64,000 nt of DNA from the NCBI GenBank assembly GCA_903932865.1, contig CAIZHQ010000016.1, positions 434,001-498,000 of the forward strand, written 5' to 3'. The notes below the pieces were generated by a model. It was not told the origin of the DNA. It searched no databases and worked only from the letters and a program-made list of their open reading frames with translations. This DNA is from an uncultured Burkholderiales bacterium. GTDB lineage: Bacteria > Pseudomonadota > Gammaproteobacteria > Burkholderiales > Burkholderiaceae_C. A program made the position numbers and the translations under genes. Numbering within the stretch: the stretch's first letter is position 1; each line of letters begins with the position of its first letter. Below, one piece after another: positions 39,297-48,494 of the stretch.

Positions 39297-41450
39297 TCAG
39301 TGGATGCGCAGGCCAGGCTTGGCACCGGGCCAGGGGTGCAGCACGTAAATGCCCGCATCGGTCTTGTCGTCGGCATGGCTGGCGGCCAGCACCATGCCCT
39401 CGCTGACCCCAAATTTCATCTTGCGCGGGGCCAAGTTGGCCACCATGACTGTGAGTTTGCCGATCAGGTCTTCGGGTTGGTACATGCTGGCGATGCCGCT
39501 GAACACATTGCGCATGCGTCCTTCGCCAACATCGAGCGTCAGGCGCAGCAGCTTGACCGAGCCTTCCACGGGTTCGCAATTCACGATTTGGGCGATGCGC
39601 AGATCGATTTTGGTGAAGTCGTCGATGGAGATGGTCTCGGCGATCGGCTCGCCGCCGGGGATGAGCTTTTCTTCAACTACGGCTGGTGGCGCGAATAGGG
39701 CGTCAAGTTGTTCAGGGATGACACGTTGCATGAGAGATTTAAATTCGCCAAATTTATGCCCTGGCGGGATAAAGCGATTTGGATCAATCGGTAATGTTAG
39801 GTCAGACCATTTGAGCGGTTCGCAATTCAGATATTTTTCAGCCTCGCTGATTAGCTCAGGTAATACGGGTTTGAGAAACAGAGCAAGAGCTTTGAAACCA
39901 GCCATTGATGAAGCGCATATTTGCTCTAAGTTTTTCTTCGCAATCGGATCGGTGTCAGCCGTCTTTGCTAATACCCATGGCTTGAAGCCATCAAACTCTT
40001 TGTTCAGAGCATCGGCCACTTCCATGACCAGCCGAAGTGCTTTGCTGTATTCCCGTGATTCAAATGCATCTCGTATTGAAACGCTATTTTGAACGGCAAC
40101 GGCAAACCCAGCGGTATTTGCAGTGATTGGAGCCACCCCTTGAAAGAGAGTCATCTCAATTTCAGGCATTCGGTTGTTCAGGTATTTGGTAAAAAAAGGA
40201 GCAGTACGGCTTGCTATATTTACAAATTTGCCAATCAAATCGGAGTTGACTCGCGCCAGAAAATCGTCGGCGTTGAAGTCGATGTCTTCGTTGCGTGCCG
40301 AGAGTTTGGCTGCCAGGTAGTAGCGCAGCCACTCGGGGTTCATGCCCAGGCTCAAATACTTGAGCGGGTCCAGACCCGTGCCCCGGCTCTTGCTCATCTT
40401 CTCGCCGTTGTTCACCGTCAAAAAGCCGTGCACGTTCACCTGGTTGGGCGTTTTGCGGCCGCTGAAATGCAGCATGGCTGGCCAAAACAGGGTGTGGAAG
40501 GTGACGATGTCTTTGCCGATGAAGTGGATCTGCTCTAGCTGAGGGTTAGCCATGTAGGCGTTGTAGTCTTCGCCGCGCTGGTCCAGCAAGTTCTTGAGTG
40601 AAGCCAAATAACCCACAGGCGCGTCCAGCCAGACATAAAAGTACTTGCCTGGTGCGTCGGGAATTTCGATGCCGAAGTAGGGCGCATCGCGCGAGATGTC
40701 CCAGTCGCCCAGGCCTTCGCTGGTCGTGCCGTCGGGGTTGGTGCGCACGCTGAACCATTCTTTGACCTTGTTGGCCACCTCGGGCTGCAGCTTGCCGTCT
40801 TGCGTCCACTTTTGCAAAAATTCGACACAGCGCGGGTCTGACAGTTTGAAGAAGAAATGCTCCGAACTTTTCAATTCGGGCTTGGCACCGCTGAGCGTGG
40901 AGAACGGGTTGATCAGATCGGTGGGCGCGTACACCGAGCCGCAGACCTCGCAGTTGTCACCGTACTGGTCTTTGGCATGGCACTTGGGGCATTCGCCTTT
41001 GATGTAACGGTCCGGCAAGAACATGTTCTTTTGCGGGTCAAAGAACTGCTCCACAGCGCGCACTTCGATCAGTGAGCCGCCTTTTTCGGCGCTGATGTCG
41101 CGCAGGTCACGGTAAATCTGGCGGGCCAGTTCGTGGTTTTCGGGCGCGTCGGTGCTGTGCCAGTTGTCAAACTGGATGTGAAAGCCGTCCAAATAAGGCT
41201 TGCGGCCGGCAGCAATGTCGGCCACAAACTGCTGGGGCGTTTTGCCCGCTTTTTCGGCCGCGATCATGATCGGCGCCCCATGCGTGTCGTCGGCGCCCAC
41301 AAAGTTGACTTGGCTGCCCTGCATGCGCTGGAACCGGACCCAGATGTCGGCCTGGATGTATTCCATGATGTGGCCGATGTGGAAATTGCCGTTGGCGTAT
41401 GGCAGGGCGGTGGTGACGAAAAGCTGGCGGGGCACGTTGGGGGCAGACAT
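39297..41450 (-). CDS. metG: Methionyl-tRNA synthetase
   Basis: A 717-residue MetRS with a C-terminal tRNA-binding domain. Class I motifs are [10 protein letters not shown] and [11 protein letters not shown], and the zinc knuckle [18 protein letters not shown] is complete. The C-terminal ~110 residues ([16 protein letters not shown] onward) form the OB-fold dimerisation domain. Start ATG 41450 (complement). The stretch coding for residues about 397-577, the anticodon-binding helices, is strikingly lower in GC than the rest while keeping frame and motifs, a sign of recombination with a lower-GC relative. It is divergent from apbC. Confidence 0.97.
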   Translation of the reverse strand: MSAPNVPRQLFVTTALPYANGNFHIGHIMEYIQADIWVRFQRMQGSQVNFVGADDTHGAPIMIAAEKAGKTPQQFVADIAAGRKPYLDGFHIQFDNWHSTDAPENHELARQIYRDLRDISAEKGGSLIEVRAVEQFFDPQKNMFLPDRYIKGECPKCHAKDQYGDNCEVCGSVYAPTDLINPFSTLSGAKPELKSSEHFFFKLSDPRCVEFLQKWTQDGKLQPEVANKVKEWFSVRTNPDGTTSEGLGDWDISRDAPYFGIEIPDAPGKYFYVWLDAPVGYLASLKNLLDQRGEDYNAYMANPQLEQIHFIGKDIVTFHTLFWPAMLHFSGRKTPNQVNVHGFLTVNNGEKMSKSRGTGLDPLKYLSLGMNPEWLRYYLAAKLSARNEDIDFNADDFLARVNSDLIGKFVNIASRTAPFFTKYLNNRMPEIEMTLFQGVAPITANTAGFAVAVQNSVSIRDAFESREYSKALRLVMEVADALNKEFDGFKPWVLAKTADTDPIAKKNLEQICASSMAGFKALALFLKPVLPELISEAEKYLNCEPLKWSDLTLPIDPNRFIPPGHKFGEFKSLMQRVIPEQLDALFAPPAVVEEKLIPGGEPIAETISIDDFTKIDLRIAQIVNCEPVEGSVKLLRLTLDVGEGRMRNVFSGIASMYQPEDLIGKLTVMVANLAPRKMKFGVSEGMVLAASHADDKTDAGIYVLHPWPGAKPGLRIH
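39721..40260. other. Low-GC segment inside metG (possible recombination tract)
   Basis: A hand count over these 540 bases gives about 45% GC; in single 60-base lines it falls as low as 37% (40141-40200). Flanking metG lines return to 52-60%. The codons in the segment shift to A/T-ending forms (AAA, TTT, ATT, TTG) on the coding strand, while the protein stays a normal MetRS. This fits replacement of an internal piece by homologous recombination. Confidence 0.7.
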
Positions 41451-41536
41451 GGTGGGGCAATTTGTAGGGGAATCGGTGATTTTAGGGTGTATGGGCTGGC
41501 TTGTCGGTAAACTTCGGCCCATTCTAGAAAGTGACC

Positions 41537-42625
41537 ATGGCGACCACAGAACAACTCCTGCAAGCATTACAAACCGTCATTGACCCGAACACGGGCAAAG
41601 ATTTCGTATCCACCAAAACGCTGAAGAACCTGCAAGTCGAAGGCTCGGATGTGTCGTTTGACGTGGAGTTGGGTTATCCCGCCAAAAGCCAGATCCCGGC
41701 TTTGCGTCAAGCACTGATTGCGGCTGCCAAAACCGTGGCCGGTGTGGCCAATGTGTCGGCCAACGTGACCAGCAAGATCACGGCTCACGCCGCCCAGCGC
41801 GGTGTGGCACTGCTGCCTCAGGTCAAAAACATCGTGGCTGTGGCCTCGGGCAAGGGCGGCGTGGGCAAGAGCACCACCGCCGTCAACCTGGCGCTGGCGC
41901 TCGCCGCTGAGGGCGCCAAGGTGGGCTTGCTGGACGCCGACATCTATGGCCCCAGCCAACCCATGATGATGGGCATCGAAGGCCGTCCCGAGAGCGAGGA
42001 CGGCCAGACCATGGAGCCCATGGAGAACTACGGCGTGCAGGTCATGTCGATTGGTTTCTTGGTGAGTCAGGACGAGGCCATGATCTGGCGCGGCCCCATG
42101 GCCACCCAGGCGCTGGAGCAGCTGCTGCGCCAGACCAACTGGAAAGAGCTGGATTATTTGATCGTGGACATGCCACCCGGCACGGGCGACATCCAGCTGA
42201 CGCTGTCCCAGCGCGTTCCCATGACAGGCGCGGTGATCGTGACCACCCCGCAGGACATTGCCCTGCTGGACGCCAAAAAAGGTGTGAAGATGTTCGAAAA
42301 AGTCGGCGTGCCGATTTTGGGCTTGGTCGAGAACATGGCGGTTCACGTGTGCACGAACTGCGGCCATGTGGAGCACATTTTTGGCGCTGATGGGGGCAAG
42401 AAAATGGCCGCCGAATACGGCATGGATTACCTGGGCGCACTGCCTCTGGACATGCAAATTCGTTTGCAGGCCGACAACGGCAAACCCACCGTGGTGTCTG
42501 ACCCCGACGGCGAAGTGGCCCAGATTTACAAGGCTGTGGCGCGTCAAGTGGCGGTGAAAATCGCGGCCAAGGCCAAGGACTTTTCCAGCAAGTTCCCGAC
42601 CATCAAGGTCAGCAAAGACACCTGA
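41537..42625 (+). CDS. apbC: Iron-sulfur cluster carrier protein ApbC/Mrp
   Basis: A 362-residue P-loop protein of the Mrp/NBP35 family that carries and transfers Fe-S clusters. An N-terminal DUF59/MIP18-like domain (about residues 1-85) precedes the deviant Walker A GKGGVGKS at 105-112. The cluster-binding CxxC is Cys272/Cys275 in CTNC. ATG 41537 is used over a GTG at 41531. It is divergent from metG (86 bp), a pair found in many proteobacteria. Confidence 0.95.
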   Translation: MATTEQLLQALQTVIDPNTGKDFVSTKTLKNLQVEGSDVSFDVELGYPAKSQIPALRQALIAAAKTVAGVANVSANVTSKITAHAAQRGVALLPQVKNIVAVASGKGGVGKSTTAVNLALALAAEGAKVGLLDADIYGPSQPMMMGIEGRPESEDGQTMEPMENYGVQVMSIGFLVSQDEAMIWRGPMATQALEQLLRQTNWKELDYLIVDMPPGTGDIQLTLSQRVPMTGAVIVTTPQDIALLDAKKGVKMFEKVGVPILGLVENMAVHVCTNCGHVEHIFGADGGKKMAAEYGMDYLGALPLDMQIRLQADNGKPTVVSDPDGEVAQIYKAVARQVAVKIAAKAKDFSSKFPTIKVSKDT

Positions 42626-42678
42626 TCATGCTGATCACAGTGGCTTGAACATCACGTTCTTGGCGTGGATCTTGGACG

Positions 42679-42708
42679 CACAAAGGGCGCCATCAGGCGC
42701 CCTTTGTG
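42679..42708. terminator. Bidirectional hairpin between apbC and the amidohydrolase gene
   Basis: A perfect 13-bp stem CACAAAGGGCGCC / GGCGCCCTTTGTG with a 4-base loop lies between two converging genes. A/T-rich stretches flanking the GC core (AAAG and CTTT) allow it to serve in both directions, though no long T-run follows. Confidence 0.65.
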
Positions 42709-42724
42709 CCTTCAACCAGAGCCA

Positions 42725-44434
42725 TCAGCCCTTTTGGCCAGCCCGCATCAGCTGACCTGGCAGCGCGCCAGTGGCTTGCTGGTTCTCAAAGATGGGCTGG
42801 CCAGCCACCAAGGTGGCGATGTAGCCATCGCAGCGCTGCGTCAGGCGCCGTCCGCCTGCGGGCAGGTCGTAGACCATCTCGGGGGCGTACAGCCGCAGCT
42901 TGTTGTAATCGATGATGTTGATGTCGGCTTTTTTACCCACTTGCAACGTGCCCCGGTCGTTCATGCCGTAGATGCGTGCGGTGTCATGGGTTTGGCGTTT
43001 GACCATGGCTTCTACGCTGAACTTGTCGCCCCGGGTGCGTGAGCGGCTCCAGTGCGTCAGCATGAAGGTGGGCATGCTGACGTCGCAGATGTAGTTGCAG
43101 TGCGCGCCGCCGTCCGACAGGCTGTTGACGGTCACATCGCTCTGCAGCCATTCGTGCAGGTGGTCGAGGTTGCCATACGAGTAGTTGAAGCTGGGGTAAT
43201 AGAGCATGGCCATGCCCTCGCGTTCCATCATCAGGTCGTACACCACTTCCAGGCCGCTGCGGCCCTGGGCTTGCATCATGGCTTTGACGCTTTCGCTGGC
43301 TTCGGGCTCGTAGTCCGGGTTGTCGGCCAGGCGGTAGATTTTGTGGAAGTTGCCAAACATGACGCGCATGCGCTCATCGGTGCGCAGGCGCTCGCCGCTC
43401 AGGATGGCCTGGCGCACTTCGGGCTGGCGCAGCCGGGCGATGCGCTCGGGCCAGGGCAGCTTGGCGATCTCCAGATAGGCCGGGCTGACGATGAACGGGT
43501 GCAAGCTGCTGTGCCAAGAAAACAGCAGGCCCACGGGTCGGCCGCAGATGCCGCCATACAGAGGAATGTTGTGCGCATGGGCTTCCTTGAGGGTGCCCAG
43601 AATGTCTTTCCAGAGGTCCGGGGCCGGGTCGGTTTGCTGCAGGTTGAACAGCACGGGCAGCTTGTTTTTGAGGGCCAGATTGCGCATCCATGGGATCTCG
43701 TGGTGCATCGAGATGTGGTTCGACGTCATCTGCAACACGCCGTGACCCACCTCGCCCAACACCTGGCCGAGGGTGGAGATTTCTTCACCGGTGGCAAAGG
43801 TGCCTGGCGGGTATTTGCGCTGGTCGTATTTGTGCAAAAAGGTGCGCGAGGTGGAAAAGCCGTAGGCCCCGGCCTTCAGGGCTTCGCGAACGATGTTGCA
43901 CATCTCGAACAGGTCGTCGGGCGTGGTTTCGTCGTGCTGGATGCCGCGCTCGCCCATCACATAGGCCCGCACGGCCGAGTGGGGGATTTGCGTGGCGATG
44001 TCCAGGGCCTTGGGGCGGCGCGCCAGGGCGTCCATGTACTCGGGGAAGCTTTCCCAATCCCACTGGATGCCTTCGGACAGCACCGCGCCGGGAATGTCTT
44101 CCACGCCTTCCATGACCGAGATCAGCCAGTCGCGTTTGTCGGGCTTGACTGGGGCAAAGCCCATGCCGCAGTTGCCCATGACCACGCTGGTGACGCCGTG
44201 CGCCGTGGAAGGTGAGAGGTAGGGGTCCCAGGTGGCCTGGCCGTCGTAGTGGGTGTGGATGTCAATCCAGCCGGGCGTCACCATCGCGCCTTGGGCGTCG
44301 AGGGTGCGGCGGGCCGGCCCTGCCTTGCCGCCCACTTGGCTGATGACGCCTTGGTCAATGGCGATGTCGCCCGCTTGGGCTGGAGCGCCGGTGCCGTCGA
44401 TGAGGCTGCCGCCGCGAATCACGAGATCGTGCAT
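42725..44434 (-). CDS. Amidohydrolase family protein (N-acyl-D-amino-acid deacylase-like)
   Basis: A 569-residue member of the D-aminoacylase branch of the metal-dependent amidohydrolases. The metal site HTHYDGQ follows TPGWIDIHTH near residue 60, and TSVVMGNCGMGFAP is the typical segment with the metal-binding cysteine. A late SDGGAHC carries the catalytic aspartate. The substrate could be an N-acyl-D-amino acid or another amide. It begins 35 bp after the Bug-type binding protein gene on the same strand, so a uptake-plus-hydrolysis unit controlled by the divergent LysR protein is likely. Confidence 0.85.
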   Translation of the reverse strand: MHDLVIRGGSLIDGTGAPAQAGDIAIDQGVISQVGGKAGPARRTLDAQGAMVTPGWIDIHTHYDGQATWDPYLSPSTAHGVTSVVMGNCGMGFAPVKPDKRDWLISVMEGVEDIPGAVLSEGIQWDWESFPEYMDALARRPKALDIATQIPHSAVRAYVMGERGIQHDETTPDDLFEMCNIVREALKAGAYGFSTSRTFLHKYDQRKYPPGTFATGEEISTLGQVLGEVGHGVLQMTSNHISMHHEIPWMRNLALKNKLPVLFNLQQTDPAPDLWKDILGTLKEAHAHNIPLYGGICGRPVGLLFSWHSSLHPFIVSPAYLEIAKLPWPERIARLRQPEVRQAILSGERLRTDERMRVMFGNFHKIYRLADNPDYEPEASESVKAMMQAQGRSGLEVVYDLMMEREGMAMLYYPSFNYSYGNLDHLHEWLQSDVTVNSLSDGGAHCNYICDVSMPTFMLTHWSRSRTRGDKFSVEAMVKRQTHDTARIYGMNDRGTLQVGKKADINIIDYNKLRLYAPEMVYDLPAGGRRLTQRCDGYIATLVAGQPIFENQQATGALPGQLMRAGQKG

Positions 44435-44469
44435 GGGGTTGTCCTTGTGGGATCGGGGTTGGTGTGAGG

Positions 44470-45489
44470 TCAGTCGAGCTTGATGTTTAGGCGTTTGATC
44501 ACGGTGCCCCAGCGTTCATGGTCGCGTTTGACGATGCGGGCAAACTCTTCAGGGCCAGCGCCGCTGACTTCATTGCCCTGGTTGGTGATCATTTGGCTCA
44601 CCTCGGTCGATTTCAAAGCGCGGCCCATGGCATCAGAGATTTTTTTGGTCAAAGCAGGCGACATGTTGCCGGGTGCAAAAAAGCCCTGCCAGCCCACGAT
44701 GTCGATGCCTTCCACCCCAGCCTCGGTCATGGTTGGCAAGTCGGGCAGGACACTCAAGCGCTTGTCGGCGGCGACAGCCAGGAGCTTGAATCGACCCGCC
44801 TTGGCACCTTCAACTGCAGTGGCCGTGCCGTCAAAATAAAACTGAACATCGCCTGCCATCAGCGCTCGTGTGGCGTCTGGCGTGCCTTTGTAGGGCACAT
44901 GCACCATCTGGGTGTTGCTGCGCATCATCAGCATCTCGGCATTCAGGTGCGAGGTTGAGCCTTGGCTGAACGAGGCGAAGTTCAGTTTGCCGGGATTGCT
45001 GCGCGCAAAGTTGAGCATGTCGCGCACCGAGTTGAAGGGCGACTCCTTGTTGACCACCAGCACCGTGGCCGAGCGGGCCACTTGGGTGATGGGCGTGAAG
45101 TCCTTGAACGGGTCGTAGGGCAGTTTGCTGTAAAGATGTGGGTTTTGGGTGTGGGTGACGACGATGGTGTAGAGCAAGGTGTGGCCGTCGTTGGCCGCTC
45201 GTGCCACGTCTTGGGCGCCGATCAGCGTGCCCGCTCCGGGTTTGTTGTCTACGACAAAGTTGCCGCCAGTGTCCTCGCTCAATTTGCGTGCAATCGTGCG
45301 GGCCAGCCCATCAGAGCCAGATCCGGCCGGGAAGGGGACCACGATGCGCACAGGTTTGCCGGGCGTGGGCCAGGCAACGTCTTGTGCAAAGGCCAGGCTG
45401 CCCAGCGGCCCCATGCACAGGCTGGCGAGCAGGGCGCTGGCCCAGGTCCGACGCTGGCGTGAATGGAAAGACTTGCGTGTTGATGTCAT
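44470..45489 (-). CDS. Bug/TctC family tripartite tricarboxylate transporter substrate-binding protein
   Basis: A 339-residue periplasmic binding protein with a signal sequence cleaved near residue 35 (SLAFAQ). The family features are KPVRIVVPFPAGSGSD, DNKPGAGTLIGA and LPTMTEAGVEG. Bug proteins, very numerous in Comamonadaceae, bind carboxylates or similar small molecules. No TctA/TctB membrane subunits are adjacent, so it is an orphan here. It is followed by the amidohydrolase and is divergent from a LysR regulator. Confidence 0.92.
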   Translation of the reverse strand: MTSTRKSFHSRQRRTWASALLASLCMGPLGSLAFAQDVAWPTPGKPVRIVVPFPAGSGSDGLARTIARKLSEDTGGNFVVDNKPGAGTLIGAQDVARAANDGHTLLYTIVVTHTQNPHLYSKLPYDPFKDFTPITQVARSATVLVVNKESPFNSVRDMLNFARSNPGKLNFASFSQGSTSHLNAEMLMMRSNTQMVHVPYKGTPDATRALMAGDVQFYFDGTATAVEGAKAGRFKLLAVAADKRLSVLPDLPTMTEAGVEGIDIVGWQGFFAPGNMSPALTKKISDAMGRALKSTEVSQMITNQGNEVSGAGPEEFARIVKRDHERWGTVIKRLNIKLD

Positions 45490-45531
45490 GGAGGTCTCCG
45501 TTGTTTTTTGTCGATGACGCCAGATTGGCTA

Positions 45532-45543
45532 GGCGCATGCGCC
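45532..45543. promoter_or_regulatory. 12-bp palindrome GGCGCATGCGCC in the bug-lysR gap
   Basis: A perfect 12-bp palindrome 43 bp upstream of the Bug gene start and just beside the LysR-type dyad. It may be a second operator; it is seen, but its function is a guess. Confidence 0.35.
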
Positions 45544-45545
45544 GG

Positions 45546-45570
45546 ATTCAGCTTAGGGGGTACGCTGAAT
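45546..45570. promoter_or_regulatory. Candidate LysR-type operator
   Basis: ATTCAGC-N11-GCTGAAT is a perfect 7-bp dyad with the spacing and inner T-N11-A form expected for LysR-family regulators. It sits about midway between the divergent bug and lysR starts (57 and 45 bp away). On the lysR side the following 45 bp are very A/T rich, as in a promoter. Confidence 0.6.
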
Positions 45571-45614
45571 AAAAACAATTGCAAAAAAATAGAATTTTTA
45601 TAAAATATTTTTAT

Positions 45615-46595
45615 ATGTTGAATCTGCGCAGGCTGGAACACTTGGCCGTCATTGCCGAGGAAAAATCTTTCCTCAAGGCAGCGATGCGCCTGAATCTGAC
45701 TCAGCCGGCGCTCACGCGCAGCATTCAGACGCTGGAAGAGTCCTTGGGCTTGCAACTGCTCAACCGGGCCCATGAGGGCGTGAGTCTGACGGAAGCCGGG
45801 CAGCGCATCTTGCCCCGGGCCTTGCAAATTTTGGGTGATGCCGAAAGCCTCAAGCGCGAGGCGCAGCAACTGGTCGGGGTGGACTCGGGGCATGTGCATT
45901 TCGGCGTGGGGGTTTTCCCAGCTGAAGCTTTTCTGACCCGTTTGCTCATCGAGCAGGTGCGAGAAAAACCGGGTCTCACAATAGATGTGGACATTGGCAA
46001 CTGGCAGCGGTTGCGGGGCAAGTTGCAACGCAATGAACTCGATTTTGTGGTGGCGTTGACGCACAGCTTGCCGCCGCCTGCCGACTTTGAAGTGCGCCCT
46101 TTGCCGCCCCAGCGCTTTGGTTTTTTTGTACGCCAGTCGCATCCTTTGCTGGCCTTGGATGCCTTGGCACAGCGCCAGGCTTTGCGGCATTACAAACTCA
46201 TTGGCCCGGTCTTGCCGCTTCAGGCCAGACTGGCCCTGCAGGTCATTTATGAATTGCCCCACCACGAAGAATTGCCCGTGGGGCTGAGCTGCGACAGCGT
46301 GGCGGTGTTGCAGTCGGTGATGCTGTCCAATGACTGTGTTTTGTTTGCCACGCACGAGGCCATGGCCAGCGCTTGGCCCTGCGCTGTTTCCGCAGCACAA
46401 GGCGTCGCCTTGCCGCATGTGCAGTATGCCGCCGCACAGGCGCTGGCCACATCGGTCATCCATGCCCAAGGGCGGGTGTTGTCGCCAGCAGCTTTGTGGT
46501 TGATCGGCAAGATCGAGCAAGTGCTGGCTTCAACTGGCCCTGAAGTGAACGATTCTGTTCTGGTGGCTGAGCCTCCAGGGTTGAACCTGCGTTGA
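45615..46595 (+). CDS. LysR family transcriptional regulator
   Basis: A 326-residue LysR protein. The N-terminal winged helix is MLNLRRLEHLAVIAEEKSF followed by the helix-turn-helix TQPALTRSIQTLEESLG; the C-terminal part is an effector-binding domain. ATG 45615 is the standard start, while the frame is open to 45579. It is divergent from the Bug and amidohydrolase genes, which are its likely targets, and it converges with bclA. The effector is unknown. Confidence 0.9.
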   Translation: MLNLRRLEHLAVIAEEKSFLKAAMRLNLTQPALTRSIQTLEESLGLQLLNRAHEGVSLTEAGQRILPRALQILGDAESLKREAQQLVGVDSGHVHFGVGVFPAEAFLTRLLIEQVREKPGLTIDVDIGNWQRLRGKLQRNELDFVVALTHSLPPPADFEVRPLPPQRFGFFVRQSHPLLALDALAQRQALRHYKLIGPVLPLQARLALQVIYELPHHEELPVGLSCDSVAVLQSVMLSNDCVLFATHEAMASAWPCAVSAAQGVALPHVQYAAAQALATSVIHAQGRVLSPAALWLIGKIEQVLASTGPEVNDSVLVAEPPGLNLR

Positions 46596-46647
46596 AGCCG
46601 CTTTTGGGTCCGCGCGGCGTCCTTGTGAACTGCCCGGAGGGTGGTGT

Positions 46648-48210
46648 TCAGCGGGCTTTTTCCTGCTCACGCAGGCGAAAGCGCTGGATCTTGCCGGTGG
46701 CAGTCTTGGGCAACTCGGCCACAAACTCGATGAAGCGCGGGTACTTGTAAGGGGCCAGGCGCTCCTTCACGAACGCTTTGACCTCCTCCTGCGTCAGGCT
46801 CTGGCCCGCCTTGAGAACGATGAAGGCCTTGGTCTTGGTCAGGCCGTCGGTGTCTTCCTTGCCGATGACGGCCGCTTCAAGAACTGCGGGGTGTTGCACC
46901 AGGGTGGACTCGACCTCAAAAGGCGAGACATAGATGCCGCTGACCTTGAGCATGTCGTCGTTGCGGCCCGCGTAGGTGTAGTAGCCATCGGCGTCGCGGG
47001 TGTACTTGTCGCCGCTCTTGGTCCACACGCCCTGGAAGGTGTCGCGGGTTTTGTCCCGGTTGTTCCAGTACATCAAGGCGCTGCTGGGTCCCTGGATGTA
47101 CAGGTCGCCAATCTCGTCGTGGCCGGTGACCACGCTGCCGTCTTCATGGCGCAGCTGCACTTCGTAGCCGGGCACCGGTTTGCCGGTGGTGCCGTAACGC
47201 ACGTCGCCCGGGCGGTTGGACAAAAACACGTGCAGCATTTCGGTGGAGCCAATGCCGTCGATGATTTCGCAGCCATAGTGGGCGCTCCAGCGCTCGGCGA
47301 TGTCGCGCGGCAGCGCCTCACCGGCTGAGGAGCACAGGCGCAACGCCACTTGGCTCTTTGCGGGCAGGTCGGGGTTGGCCAGCATGCCGCCATAGCCGGT
47401 GGGCGCACCGTAAAACACGGTGGGCTGGTGGTCGACCAGGCGCTTGAAGGTGGCTTGCGGTGTGGGGCGCTCGGCCATCAACACGACGCTGGCGCCCACG
47501 CTCAAGGGGAAGGTGAGCGCGTTGCCCAAGCCATAGGCAAAGAACAGCTTGGCGGCTGAAAACACGGTGTCGCTTTCTTGCAGGTCCAGCACGCCTTGGC
47601 CGTAAAGCTCTGCCGTCCAGTACAGGTTGCCTTGACTGTGCACCGTGCCCTTGGGCTTGCCGGTGGATCCCGACGAATACAGCCAGAAGGCGGGTTCATC
47701 GGCCAGGGTCTGGGCGGGCAGCACCGGGTTGTTCTGGGCGACCAAGTCGGCCATGTTGAATTGGCCCTGCGTCAATGCACCAGCAGGGCGCGAGACCACC
47801 ACCTGATGCACTTCGGTTTTCGCGAGGTCCATGGCTGTTTGCAGCGCGGGCAGTAAGGCCCCCGACACCAGCGCCGCTTGCGCCCGACTGTTGCCCAGCA
47901 TGAAGGCATAGTCTTCGGCCGTGAGCAAGGTGTTCACGGCCACCGGCACCACGCCCGCATAGAGCGATCCCAAAAAGGCCACCACCCAGTCGCTGCTGTC
48001 TTGCATGAGCAAAAGCACGCGCTCTTCGCGCCGGATTCCCATGGCCTGCAGGCCACCGGCAAAGCGGCGGATTTGCTCGGTCAGTTCGCCATATGTCACA
48101 GCGCCGACATCGTCGATCAGCGCGGTTTTACCGCCGCGATGGGCGTTGCTGGCGATCAGGTGTTGGGCGAAATTGAAGTCGGTGGGTGGTGGTGTGGTGC
48201 TGGGGTTCAT
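46648..48210 (-). CDS. bclA: Benzoate--CoA ligase
   Basis: A 520-residue AMP-forming ligase of the benzoate-CoA ligase family, which activates benzoate to benzoyl-CoA, the entry to the box pathway. The P-loop YSSGSTGKPKG, the IDGIGSTEMLHVFLSN segment typical of aryl-CoA ligases, the GRNDDMLKVSGIYVSPFEVE hinge, and the C-terminal catalytic-lysine motif TATGKIQRFRL are present. Start ATG 48210 (complement). It is divergent from boxR; the gap carries TGCA-type operator dyads, so it is likely repressed by BoxR. A 2-hydroxy or substituted benzoate preference cannot be excluded. Confidence 0.92.
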   Translation of the reverse strand: MNPSTTPPPTDFNFAQHLIASNAHRGGKTALIDDVGAVTYGELTEQIRRFAGGLQAMGIRREERVLLLMQDSSDWVVAFLGSLYAGVVPVAVNTLLTAEDYAFMLGNSRAQAALVSGALLPALQTAMDLAKTEVHQVVVSRPAGALTQGQFNMADLVAQNNPVLPAQTLADEPAFWLYSSGSTGKPKGTVHSQGNLYWTAELYGQGVLDLQESDTVFSAAKLFFAYGLGNALTFPLSVGASVVLMAERPTPQATFKRLVDHQPTVFYGAPTGYGGMLANPDLPAKSQVALRLCSSAGEALPRDIAERWSAHYGCEIIDGIGSTEMLHVFLSNRPGDVRYGTTGKPVPGYEVQLRHEDGSVVTGHDEIGDLYIQGPSSALMYWNNRDKTRDTFQGVWTKSGDKYTRDADGYYTYAGRNDDMLKVSGIYVSPFEVESTLVQHPAVLEAAVIGKEDTDGLTKTKAFIVLKAGQSLTQEEVKAFVKERLAPYKYPRFIEFVAELPKTATGKIQRFRLREQEKAR

Positions 48211-48334
48211 GGTTTGTCTCCTCGGATGTTTCTGATGTTTTGGGAACGATGACTGCTGGTATCTGGGCTGGCAAGGCACGGGCGGTGGTCATGCTCTGGG
48301 TTTTTGGTGTGAAAAAAGAGTCCTGTTCAAGGGA

Positions 48335-48348
48335 TGCACTCGAGTGCA
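48335..48348. promoter_or_regulatory. BoxR/BzdR-type operator, perfect TGCA-N6-TGCA
   Basis: TGCACTCGAGTGCA, a full 14-bp palindrome, followed at once by another TGCA (48349-48352). The BzdR regulator of Azoarcus is known to bind TGCA repeats of this spacing. It lies 125 bp before the bclA start. Confidence 0.75.
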
Positions 48349-48398
48349 TGCAAAAAAACTTTTCCAGCGGCCCATAAGCTTGTATAAACACAGCCTCA

Positions 48399-48412
48399 TG
48401 CATTATTGTGCT
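48399..48412. promoter_or_regulatory. Degenerate BoxR-type dyad
   Basis: TGCATTATTGTGCT has a correct first half and a 3-of-4 match in the second half at the same N6 spacing. It lies between two perfect sites in the bclA-boxR gap. Confidence 0.45.
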
Positions 48413-48424
48413 TGGCAGTGAGTA

Positions 48425-48438
48425 TGCATTAAAGTGCA
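48425..48438. promoter_or_regulatory. BoxR/BzdR-type operator, perfect TGCA-N6-TGCA
   Basis: TGCATTAAAGTGCA, 57 bp before the boxR start, well placed for autoregulation. The TTAAAG spacer recurs in a degenerate site before boxC (49455-49468). Confidence 0.75.
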
Positions 48439-48494
48439 TGTTTTGTGTTTGGATTTGTTTAAGGGTTTTCCCTAAATCTCTGTAAAAGGTAAAA

